A stretch of 29,289 nt of DNA from Bigelowiella natans CCMP2755. Its lineage: Eukaryota > Cercozoa > Chlorarachniophyceae. Shown in pieces: positions 9,429-20,089 of this stretch (position 1 is its first letter; each line of letters begins with the position of its first letter). The position numbers and the translations under genes were made by a program. Location of the stretch: the NCBI GenBank assembly GCA_000320545.1, contig ADNK01001701.1:110001-139289 (forward strand), written 5' to 3'. The notes under the pieces are model-generated. The model had not been told where the DNA came from, did no database searches, and saw nothing but the letters and a program-made list of their open reading frames with translations.

Positions 9429-12318
9429 TCATTTAGATATGCTCCGAGGTAACTTTAAAGAAAGTAATAATATTTCATCGCTCAAATTATTTGTGACTAA
9501 TTTAACATCAGCGATTACTATCTAAGAAAATCCAATATTCTCTCGCATAATTATTAGATCTATTTCCTTGTTTTATATTAATGCATCACCAGGGAATCAA
9601 TTAGTTCTACATGTTTTGAAACTCTACCCCCATGGTTTGACATTGTGAAAGTACGCTCCTTCTGTACATAATCTGATTTAGTGAGGAAAAGAACAGAAGC
9701 AGAGGTAACGACTATAAAACACTGTAATTTGATTGATTACAATGGTGATCATGATGACACTAATGATAAATAACTATTTTACAGTTAGAAGCAATATTCA
9801 TTATTAATAATGTAAATGTTAAGAATAATAATAGGTAAATTTTAATGCAAAATAAGATTAACAGGAATCGGTTAGTTCATACCTGTAAGCGTAGTTCAGA
9901 ATGTTTTTATCAAGAATATCATCCACATACATTATTTGCTCCTTTTGATACATTCTAGAGGAATTTGCAAAACAAACATCATAGCCACAATAGATTCTCC
10001 GGAAATTTTAAGTGTAACTACCAGTAGGAAGAAAGAAGAAAGGTATAAGAGATTTGGAAATAGAAATACTTATTACTTAATGAATATTTTGAGCATTACG
10101 GAATGACAATCAAGCTTATATTATCTTGAATTGATAGGATAGCTTTAATATGTAATACTACCGTTGATACTTCTTGCGATCAAGATGCAAATTGATAATC
10201 TATTAAAATATTGGAAGCAATGTTTAATTGGCGAGATTATAGAATTGTTGAAGAAAAGGGAGAATAGTAGAGTGAAGGCGATTAAAAGTCATACATTTCC
10301 AGAAAAGAAGATTCAAAGGAGAGAAATTGGTGAGCATTAAGATAAAGTACAACTCTAAAGTACAAATAACTATACCGGAGGGTGAATAGGCGGCAGCTTT
10401 GGCACATACCAATTGCGTTTGAAAACCTGAGCAATCCATTAACTGTAACTAAAGTGTCGAAGAACACGGCTGCGACAAACTAAATGAACTAACATCTTGG
10501 AAAAATGGGTGGATCTGGCAAAAGAATCAATATTTTCTTTCGTTTAGATTTGCCTTTTTCCCGAGGACTTTAAGAAAGTTGGTATCCACAATAAACTCAT
10601 AGGCTGCTGCTACAAATTAGATAGTTAATTAGCTATTATTAAATGTCATCAAAGAGACGATAGGTAAAGGAGGAATAGAAAAGCAGAGAAGCCCAAAAAT
10701 AAGGTATAATAATGACGATATTATGGGATAGAAAATTTGATTTATAGCACTGTGATCACGATTACGTAATCACCATCATTATCCTTTTCCTTCTCAGCCG
10801 GTGCTAATGCCCTATGGACAGCTGCATATGCCTAAGAATGAGATAGACCTTAATCATAAATGCATACGTAATACGTATTTGATACGATCTATCTATTGTA
10901 CATCGACACATATTATTCTTTCTATTTTACTGTTGAGTGTTTATATCCTTCATTAACTGTGCATGCAAAGTCCATGCATCTAACTAACTGGTATATGAAA
11001 ACATCATGAGAATGCAAATTTATGATAAGATGAGGAAATTCATTGAATGACGAAGGGTGATGAAGGAACATAATAATCGCAACCTGGGTATATCTTGGCA
11101 AAATGTGTTTTGCCTAGATATTGATTGAGTCATTCATTGATCGTCGATTGACATGAAACAATATTACATATTGTCAATCCAATAAATGTAAGTAGGCATT
11201 AGGAGGAAGTGTCAAAGCAAAGCACGTAATGATAATCTTGGTTGGTATAGAGCATCACATTTCACACCTTTTTGATATCAAGTTGTGTCGCCAAATGTTT
11301 AATATGCTCCAGATCATGTTGCATCTTATGTCTTAAAACACCGGATCGATCACACGAACCCCTCTCATATCTTACAGGACAATCGATGAAGAAGTAAAGA
11401 TAGGAAATATGTAATAACATATATCTGCTGATATTATGAATATATTTGACGTCATTTCCATCTTACCATAATTACATTATTTCTTTACAATAATTTTTGT
11501 CGTTGTTTGTTTCTCTAACTATCCAAAAATATATATCACCTGTATATTATACTTGACTATGATGTCCTCATCATGTATCATAACCACATTATTACCTATC
11601 GTATCATTACCTGAACTGTAGACACTCCTTCGGGCTCTAATCATTCGTACAAATACAAACTTATGCTATTAAAAATGCGAAAAAGAATTAACATGATCAC
11701 TTGTCAAACCGGAAACACAACCACAATCATTGCTTACTTTATTTAGAAATAATTATAATCAATCATAATAGCATATCGTGTGCCACCCAGGATTTTTTTC
11801 ATTACCATCGTATGCGATAATTTGAAAGAGAACTTCCAGAATCTCTTCGCACCACCTATATTTTCCTAATGAGTCATGGTCAATACGACCATGGGCAGTA
11901 TTATCATCAATACCGCTACATGTTGTGTGGGAAGAAAATTTAAGTCCAATCCGATGTTGCAAATACAGCGGAGCAGGAAAATTATAAGAACAATAAAAAT
12001 TAAAACTCTTTGGACCACAATAATTACCAGAGCCAGTAGAATGAGGCCCATTTTATGATGCATGTCCAAGTGATGAGGGAACAATCGTAGACCCTGAGAA
12101 CATAAAGTACGTTTGAAAATGAATGCGAGAAAAAAAAACCACAAAGATAGTGTATCTATTTCGAAAGCCAGACGGAAACATATTGTCATGGTTTAGAAAC
12201 AAACCTTTTTGAGCAATTTTCTTGTATCCCTCAAAACTGAAGTCGCAGTACGATGACGATGGTCATAAACATGATCCAAATGAGCTTCTGCGTCATGGAA
12301 AAATCGTAGGCCTTGATC
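9429..12318 (-). CDS. Unrecognised multi-exon gene (chain of small exons)
   Basis: Several minus-strand segments are bounded by splice-like sites and read cleanly. They are 12318-12205 (motif RDTRKLLKK), 11915-11806 (KYRWCEEILEVLFQII), 11665 or 11634 down to 11540 (VVMIHDEDIIVKYNIQ), 11363-11268 (LRHKMQHDLEHIKHLATQ), 10831-10774 (AVHRALAPAEKEK), 10609-10554 (YEFIVDTNFLKVLGKK), 10426-10376 (NWYVPKLPP), 10017-9932, 9672-9628 and 9521-9429 (ending TGA). Phases agree for most neighbouring pairs (for example 11915 to 11634, 11540 to 11363, 11268 to 10831, 10774 to 10609), but not through the last third, so exons are missing or misjudged there. The exon at 10609-10554 may use a GC donor (AAG|GCAAAT). 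No family recognised. The 5' end is open: the chain may start near 12390 or be spliced from the TPR-like gene upstream. Confidence 0.45.
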
Positions 12319-12665
12319 CTTGGACAACAGATTATGCAACAAATATAAATTATTTTTATAAATGCAAGTGCGCATGTGCGTGTGTTTCAAACATATGCTG
12401 AAACGAGAGCTTTCTTTTCAGCACTATCTAATCGTATATTCGTCATTGATTGTCAACAAAATACCACCAAAATTAATACAAATAATTAGTACTAAATGAC
12501 CGACGACTTCCACCACCACTACTACTACTACCACAACCACAACCACAACGACAAAGGATAAGTTACTACAAAAGCAATCCATATTGTTATCACCAACATA
12601 TTACTGTGACCATCAATCACCTCCTTATCGTATTTTCACTGTTATATTCAAAATTACTAATACCA

Positions 12666-13557
12666 TCATCTCATAATCATCTCATCACCATCAGCACCGT
12701 TATTGTTCATCTCTTCCATATTCACATTCTGATCGCTCTTATTTATATCTAAAATTTGGGTTACTTTCAGTCTATGTCCTAACGATTCGTTTTCAGGTGA
12801 AGAAGATTTCGCTAAAGCAGCCCTCAATATTCTGTAACTCGTCATCATCCACATCCCAAGCATTTCATAAGTAAATATCAGAAAGAAAACCACTGCCTAC
12901 CACAACATTTACCCAGCTTATAATTTATTGTGTGCAAGAACAAGTAACAACCATTTATTAGTGTGAGGCGTATTGTAGTTTCTTATAAAGGTTATTGCGT
13001 CTTTACGGATTGCTAGGAATGTCCTTTGCCGCTCGCCTAGTAATATATTTCAGCAGTTAAAAATAAAGACAATTAAATGTGAACGTCCAAATGAGTAAAA
13101 GGAGATAGTAAAGCAGAAGTCGTCTATACTCGCAGCAGCAGCAGCAAAATGTATGATTCGGGTTAAATATCTCTCCCTCCTACTCATTTTTCCTCTACTA
13201 AAGTCTTACTTCATATATCTCATCGCAATCTTTTGACGACCCAAGTGTGAGTAAGCAATCCTTATAAATGAATAAATAAATAATATTGCTGATGTTGAAA
13301 TGGTGAAAGATTGTGATTAACATGCTTTTGTTGGCTGATAATTGCTTGACTTATAACATGCGATAGATAAAAATGGATAGTCCAACTGATCTCATAATTT
13401 TAGTAGTAGTAGCACGATCAATAACTACCCAGTATGCATTCTTAAAAGCCCTGCTGATGTTGCTGTAGAACCATTCTGCTGTCAAATATTGAGTTGAATG
13501 AAAGTATTGACTTCGTTGGAAGAAGGCTGCAGACATTTGTGACGACGACGACGATGG

Positions 13558-13589
<32 letters not shown>

Positions 13590-13846
13590 GTGAAGAAAAC
13601 ACGATGTTTACCTGAATAATGAACGATCTTAATATAAAAGATAAAGAATATTATGAGCTTTTTTGTAGGCAAAAAAAATTGCGAATAACCAATCGGAAAA
13701 TACGATAACGCTGAAATTAGCGATCGTACCGTATTGCTCCTTATATTTGTTAAATGGTTTAGTGCCTTTTTGAAGTAATAAACAGCTCGCTTCGGATCAA
13801 ATACAGGTGGATCAGCATGTAGAAGACCCAATTCCCTTTCAACCGA

Positions 13847-13887
<41 letters not shown>

Positions 13888-14217
13888 GGGGGGGAGGGGG
13901 GGGGGTTGGAGAGAGGAGAGAGAGAAAGGCAAAAGAAAATAATTCGTAAATGCACATATGTATGTGTTAATGTATATCACCTGTAGGCTTGCCATATTCC
14001 CTGATCAGCAGCGAGAAGTTTGTTTACCTCTTCGTTTTTCATTCCTTCACCGTCCCGTTTTATTATCTCTTCTTTAAAAATCTAAGATTGAGCAGAATGA
14101 GAAAAGCCAAAGAAAAATGAGGAAGACCAGTATTGAAGTAATAATAGAGATGAATGTGCATTTATGATATTATAATTCATGGAACAAATACCGATTTCAG
14201 ATACTCTCTACAATATT

Positions 14218-14262
<45 letters not shown>

Positions 14263-14312
14263 CCAAACATTACTTAACATATTTACTCAACCAATATTTG
14301 GATTTGATATAC

Positions 14313-14354
<42 letters not shown>

Positions 14355-14368
14355 TATATATATATCTC

Positions 14369-14402
<34 letters not shown>

Positions 14403-15509
14403 TTGAATTCTGGCAGCATCAAAATTCCGCTCACAAATACAATTACTGGTAGTGTCATGAAATCTACCCTGACTGCAGTTTGCAGGGTGTTGTTGATGCG
14501 GGTCGGCCTAGAAAGCTCATGTTCACGCCACATTCTTCCAAGACGCAAGAGTGTCTACAAAGTATAGTATTATATTTCAATATTTAACATTTTCATTTTC
14601 ATCGCAGATTTATTCGTCGTCTTCCTTCTCTCGTTTTCGATTAAATCTCTTATTGTACAGAATTTGGTACTCACAAAGGGACACTGCTCTTTAATGCCTT
14701 GATTGGTTTTAATTGCTCTTTCGATTGCTTCTATAGCTTCTGTAAAGTTGAACAACTAGTGAATGAATTTTAATGATGTATTGCACAGTAAGGGAAGCAA
14801 GGACGATTACGTTTTTCGTCGCCCATCAGATCCAAGGCAACTGCCATTTTACTCCAAAGAGAAGGTTTATTTTTTGGGTAACAATATAGGAGGCTGCCGT
14901 ATATCTCAACAGCCTTTGCAGCTAACATTCCCACTACGATGATCAAAGAGCATATGTAAATAAACGGTTCAAAACTATCTATAAATAGGACCGTGTTTAG
15001 ATGCGATTATTATCTAAAAGAAAGAAGTTCAGGGAACAAGAGTCATAGGATGGAGAGTCGTCACCATGAAAACTTGAAGGAGAAGGTGAAGGAGGAGTAA
15101 GAAACCCGCCTTCATATGCCAAATTAAGTAGTTGACGTAGGTGAAAGATGTCTTCTTCTTCGTCCAGATTAAAATGTTGCTTATCTAAGATCCTAATCTC
15201 ATTGTTAAATTCCTTTGATCCTTTGATAATCGCTTGATTCAGCTTGCACCATCGCTCCCGTTGAGGGTTGTCTTGTTCAGGCGGTGATGATGATATAAAT
15301 GATGAAACCAACGATGGCGAGCGTGTGTTTGATAAAGGTTGAATCGGGGACACCTTGCGGGCTATGCCTGTGTGTTGTAAAAGCTTTAACTTGACTGGGA
15401 TAAAAAACAAGTACGTGGAAAAGCTGTTTATCATGGCCAATGAGATAAGTGCAAATTGGTATTGCCTGGAAGTCCCTGTGCCCCAGTTTGGATGTGAAGG
15501 AGAAGAGCT
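12666..15509 (-). CDS. TPR-like repeat protein, 8 exons, 5' end uncertain
   Basis: Model exons: 15509-15065, 14933-14811, 14739-14675, 14554-14468, 14081-13981, 13835-13730, 13611-13429 and 12896-12666. All introns are GT-AG and phases close to 446 codons plus TGA. The middle exons read as tetratricopeptide-type helices: MLAAKAVEIYGSLLYCYPKN, LWSKMAVALDLMGDEKQ, AIEAIERAIKTNQG, LLRLGRMWREHEL, NTLQTAVR, AYRELGLLHADPP and RAVYYFKKALNHL. The last resembles Sel1/TPR units, which mediate protein-protein contacts. Exon 7 carries about ten Ser from a TCA repeat. The last exon starts with a hydrophobic segment (AVVFFLIFTY). No start ATG is in the first exon; a candidate upstream exon with ATG at 15752 (phase 1 donor near 15718) could join instead at an acceptor near 15364. 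An internal donor in the last exon (AAA|GTAACC) would allow splicing into the 12318 exon in phase. Confidence 0.6.
13853..13882. repeat. (GA)n microsatellite serving as an acceptor pyrimidine tract
   Basis: Read on the minus strand this is a CT run. It ends 17 bases before the acceptor of the exon starting at 13835, where a polypyrimidine tract is expected. Confidence 0.8.
14219..14396. repeat. Cluster of (AT)n, (AT)n and (GT)n microsatellites
   Basis: AT runs at about 14225-14260 and 14317-14351, and a GT run at about 14371-14395, all within one intron of the TPR-like gene. Confidence 0.9.
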
Positions 15510-16030
15510 CTGAATACAATGAAGACGATGGCTTTATACGTTATAGTCATCTTTGGCACTCACGGCAGTAGTATCATTCACACGTAAACTTCATGCAAGA
15601 ATGGAGTAATCCGATTGATGATGATGAGAGAAAGAACGGGAAGAAGCCCTTCCACTGCCTTTCCCTTTAGGTCCTTCTCTGTGCCTTTTTCCGTGTCTTA
15701 GGGTCTGTAATGTCCTACATTTTGGTCCTCCATCATAGCTCATAATTTTCATTTTTTTTTTCAACGATCCCAACTATTATTTCAGTAGTTTTTAGCTGTA
15801 CAAAATTCAATCGTAGAGTACAGAATTACTGCTAGAAAGTGTTGTTCATGTTGCTAATACATATTTAACATGTCTATAATTCTTAGAAATATTTGGTGTA
15901 TCAAAATATCTCTTGCGTGACTTAACCTAGATGCGAACTGGGATGCGAACTTTTTGCCAGTAGGGCCTAAGACTTCTCCCCCTCCTCAAGAAACCTTATG
16001 GCACAAATCCATAAAAAATAGTCGCAGTAA
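15510..16030. other. Region between divergent genes, possible 5' exon of the TPR-like gene
   Basis: Holds a minus-strand frame with ATG at 15752 (52 codons, rich in Lys/Arg/His/Ser) that may be the first exon of the TPR-like gene. The rest, 15760-16030, should contain the promoters of two divergent genes. No named element is seen. Confidence 0.3.
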
Positions 16031-17673
16031 ATGCAGCTACCGCCACCTCAGACACCAATTCAGTATGTGGTGACAAGGGCAAGGAGGCTGGCCTGTTCGT
16101 TTTTGCCGTGGAGCGTTGCAGTTATGGCGTTGCTGCTGGTGGGTCTGCAGATGCAAATGAAGCCTGAGCAGCAGTTTACAGCCCATTCTTCTTTAGTTAC
16201 TTATGCACAAGGTATTGGATTTTTTTACAATCGCCTATAATTTATCCCCACCACCAAGATGATCCTGAGAGCGACTAATTATTATGGTATGAAGCAGCAG
16301 CCTAAATACTTGCCAAGTAAATCAAATAGCTTAATCAAACACATCACTATGCTAGCAGCCAGCAGTAAATATCATGTACACGATTTTAAACTGAGGAAGA
16401 GGGTGATAACGATGATGATGATGACGAGGAGGAGGAGTGCGAATGCAGAATATTGCAGCTATTTGTTCAACCTTCGATGCTACTGCAACTTTACGTTATG
16501 ACCCTGATATTGCATTCTGTGCTACTCTAGAATCATTATCGGCTCTTCGAGTATCACCATCAATATCTTCTAAGAGGATATGGTCGGGGATGGTGCAGGG
16601 AGCCGGGAGGAGACTAGGAGGAGGGGGGGATGATGTTCTTCCAACAGTTATGATCATCCGCCGTTTGAGAGGTGGATACGAGAAGAACAAGGATGATGAA
16701 GAATGGAAAAAATCCGTTCCTATTAAGGTATATAATACGAGGAGGAATTTTATCCAATACCTGATAAAAATATGAAGTAAGGTATAATCATCCTAAATTT
16801 ATCATCGTTCTTGTCCTATCACACAATGCAAGTCGTAATGGTGTAGGGAAAATATAGATCCTCTGATATAATTAATGTCATCTTAAAGTGTAAGATGTTT
16901 GAGTCTCCACCATTTAGATACGCCAGCTGCCGTTTGCAAAAGAGGGACAACTCATGCGGCCTAAGTGGACCAAAAATAAAAAAGCAAATCCTCAAGTTGG
17001 TATGACCAACCTTAAAAATCGACGTGATGATAACAATAAAAAGATTCATATCAACAATGCCCACTATATCTGATATCTGATATTTTTGTTATTATCCTGT
17101 ATTCTTCATGACTACTCTGCATATACCAGGTGACAGACGTAAGTTAATTGCTGAAAGGATGAAGAATCATACTGAGGTAGGTATTATATATAATTATCCC
17201 GCTTAGGGCTTATAATAAATAAAATTTGTGTTCTTGTTGTTAAAATGTATGGGTTTTGCTGATCGTTATTTTCATCATCATTAGCGAATATACGGAAGAA
17301 GTTTTATTGGACCTGATGGTCAATCATACATTCCCAGGGGAGGTATGTACTACGACCAATTGATACTATATTAGCTGCCTAGTAACGTTATGGTGTACGT
17401 GTCCAAGTGCTAACACAGCACTGACTTCATCATCAATTTTATAGCAGTGATATTCACATTAACCATTTGATTTTATTTAACCGTTTTGCTAAATCAGAGT
17501 GTATCGATCTCAAAAGTGAGATGCAGAGGACAAACAAAACATGGAGACAACTTGCAATGGAAGTAATGTCGACGACGAAGCCCCCTCCTTTCTCTTGGGA
17601 ATACAATCCTCCGGAGGTTGTGAAGCTTGCTTTAACGGGAAAACAACAACAACAACAACAACACGACAAATAA
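16031..17673 (+). CDS. 270-aa protein with N-terminal signal anchor, 6 exons, unknown function
   Basis: Model exons: 16031-16211, 16459-16727, 16918-16999, 17130-17176, 17285-17342 and 17498-17673. All introns are GT-AG and phases close to 270 aa plus TAA. The start is ATG at 16031. A basic stretch (VTRARRL) is followed by a hydrophobic segment (about residues 29-40, VAVMALLLVGLQ), suggesting a signal peptide or type II membrane anchor, or an organelle-targeting sequence. The C-terminal half is basic and has two compact conserved-looking stretches, ERIYGRSFIGPDGQSYIPRG and NKTWRQLAMEVMSTTKPPP. It ends with a run of six Gln from a CAA microsatellite. No family recognised. The join from exon 1 to exon 2 (acceptor TTGCAG at 16458) is the least certain, because other acceptors and an extra small exon are possible. 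Confidence 0.6.
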
Positions 17674-18859
17674 AATCAAAAATGCAGCAACAAGCGTAAT
17701 AGCACATTTTAAAGGGAAAAGAATGGAAGAAGATTTTCCCTCGAGATTATACCTATTGCTTATCCATTGTTATTAGACTACTATCAGATAATAATATCAA
17801 CAGCTGATACATTTATCATCTGACTGCTTCACTACTCAGTTATTCAATGAGAATGGAGAGCTTCGGCTGCACCCCTTGAAGCCAAAACCGTTCGGAGAGG
17901 TATAGTATGAGATATCTGGAGTGGTGGATGGCAGTAAAGCATTGCGTGTAAGAGTTGAGTAGTAGTGGATGCCAGGAAAACATTGCGTGTAAGAGTTGAG
18001 TAGTAGTAGAAGTAGTTGCGGTAGTTGTGGAAGCACTTCTTGGTTGGATCAAATTTCTTGGTTTTTATACTTCATTTACAGTTTTGTGTCGTCATTCGTT
18101 AATAAATTCCAGGCAACTTACTTTCTGAGGCATAATGCAATGCGCCGGTTCACACGACGAAGGTTAGATCAATACATGACTAAATGCACATTGTCCATTG
18201 GAACCCTGATACCATGAGAGTGGTGATCATTGAAATGACAAATTGTGACACGGATAGCTTGATAGATCCAAAAGGAAAAAAATAGATAAGGAAATTTATG
18301 GTTCTTAGTATCAATACGCATCAGTTATTCTCGATAGTAACCAATAGGTTTCACTTCAAGATCATCCTCACACCACATATTGTCATCACTACGATCGTCA
18401 TCATTACTTCCATTGTCGCAGGGTTAAACACCACGCGCGGAGCATGGCAGAATTGAAACGCCCCGCTAATCAGAAACGAAGTTCAAGAAAAAGTGCTCGC
18501 GGAACTTAATTTGATTTCCATCATTGTTTATATGTTTGCGCTGGCGGGTTTAACAGTTTACCAATCTCTAGATCTAGCAAAAGCAATGTTACTTACAGGA
18601 GGATACTTTTAATTACATACATGCATACAAATTTCTAGATTTGGCTATTCTTCATCGTACGATACATGTGTTGAACATTGACGACGTACATGCGCAACGT
18701 GCGTAACATGTTCAACCAGAGGAAGCTAGCTAGTGCACTACTAGCTGCATGTCAATGTGACTTTTTTTTTGCGCGTGTGACACGACGCTACGACGCTGCT
18801 CCAAGTTGAACAACTATAGACACAGTACATATGATATATGAGACGGATGTAATGAAGAA
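17674..18859. other. Intergenic region with a short tandem repeat
   Basis: No convincing exon. A unit of about 30 bp (containing ATTGCGTGTAAGAGTTGAG) occurs at about 17940-17970 and again at about 17979-18008. GC-richer DNA from about 18430 to 18800 is probably the untranslated 3' flank of the adjoining LINE fragment. It includes a nine-base T run near 18762, which would be a short poly-A on the LINE strand. Confidence 0.4.
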
Positions 18860-19378
18860 TCAAATTTTTTCAATGGTCATCCTGATGTAGCTGTGCAATG
18901 CAGCGGCTACAGCGCTAAAGTTGCATCTGTTGGTTTCTGCCACAATGTGTTTCATGCATTTGAAAGCGTCCTCATGCGACCGATGTTGCCGCGCACTGCG
19001 CGCAGCAGTTCTGGAGTCCTTTTCAGCCTTTGTCAGCCGGTTCGTGTCGTCGTTGCGATTCATGATCGCGCGCATTTGATTGCGCAATCTGATTTGTTCT
19101 CGACTGTGTGTTGGACATTGCAGGAGATGATTCATGTCCTTCAGGATGCCACATGCATCGCACGTGGCATCTTCCTCTGTGCATTGTCCACGTGAGAACA
19201 TGAATTTTCCAAGATTGCCGACACCACAGATGGCGCGCATCCATGATGTAGCAACACTTGGAAGTTTTAGTTTGATGCCGGTGATCGAAGATGACGGGAG
19301 GAATCCAAGATTCTTGAGATGCACAGCGCGCAATGAATCATTGGACCATTCCTCTTCGAATTCGTTAAAAGCACAGGA
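18860..19378 (-). mobile_element. 5'-truncated LINE 3' end (C-terminal part of reverse transcriptase ORF)
   Basis: An open frame of about 172 codons ends at 18860. It contains the zinc-binding motif typical of the region after reverse transcriptase in non-LTR elements: CDACGILKDMNHLLQC, that is CxxC then HLLxC. It is preceded by a segment like those seen before this motif (LRAVHLKNLGF, RAICGVGNLGKF) and followed by a basic helical tail. No catalytic RT motif (such as YADD) is present, as expected for a 5'-truncated insertion. A stop lies just upstream at 19381-19379. The frame is intact over its whole length, so the insertion may be fairly young or the element locally conserved. Confidence 0.7.
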
Positions 19379-20089
19379 TTATGATATATATTTGTAACAT
19401 TAATGATCGTGCTACATGCTTGCTCTTATACTGTGCTATGATCCTGTTACATGCTTGATTTAATGCCTATTATATTATGTTTATTAGCAATCTCGACATT
19501 ACGTACTGTACGCTATGCATGTGCTTATTACATGAGTTACATGAACAGCTGCCTGCAAAAATCGGCTGCATTCGATTTTATTAACGGGGCTCATGCAAAC
19601 AAGACAGGCAATCAAGGTTTATATCCTCGCCGTAATAATCTTCATGTTAACATCTTTCAAGGAATTAATTATGTAAAATATATGGCAACGCCTACGCGAT
19701 AAAAGCTTGGACGAGAAGACAACAAACTGTCAAAATACTCAAATAGCATTTCACCAGCAGAGTATACATTCTCATTCCTTTTACGTGATGTTGCTGAACC
19801 CTTCCGTTTTAATAAGCACTAATCAACTAAAACCACAGAGACCAGAAGTATTTACTTCCTTCTGTTTAAAGCGTCAGAGAAGCTTTGTTTGCCGTTGTCG
19901 TAAGGCCTGCCGAAGAAAGAAAAGGAAAAGAAAAATCCATGGTAGAAAGAGGAATGTCGATTGATGAATTGCACAAAGAATTATTTAATTCTCTGTAGCA
20001 GAAGATCGTGACTGTACGTCGATCGGTGTTATATCTATATTATGGTCGTCGTCGGTCGTTCTGGAGAAACTGCTCGTTTGTTGGCTACT
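19379..20089. other. Intergenic, no confident gene
   Basis: Two plus-strand open frames (19451-19702 and 19707-19964) lack splice partners and family features. The second ends with a very basic tail (KACRRKKRKRK), but its composition does not convince me. I see nothing else here. Confidence 0.35.

Noticed and set aside
9372-9450. Minus-strand frame GAYLNDGFHHPVFLEIAVK overlapping the end of the 9429 exon
   Set aside because: It overlaps the phase-consistent final exon in another frame; only one can be real and the spliced model has the better junctions.
11866-12189. Minus-strand hydrophobic frame resembling membrane spans
   Set aside because: Most of it is T-rich intron-like sequence on that strand; such tracts give false membrane segments. 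Only a short first part might be exonic.
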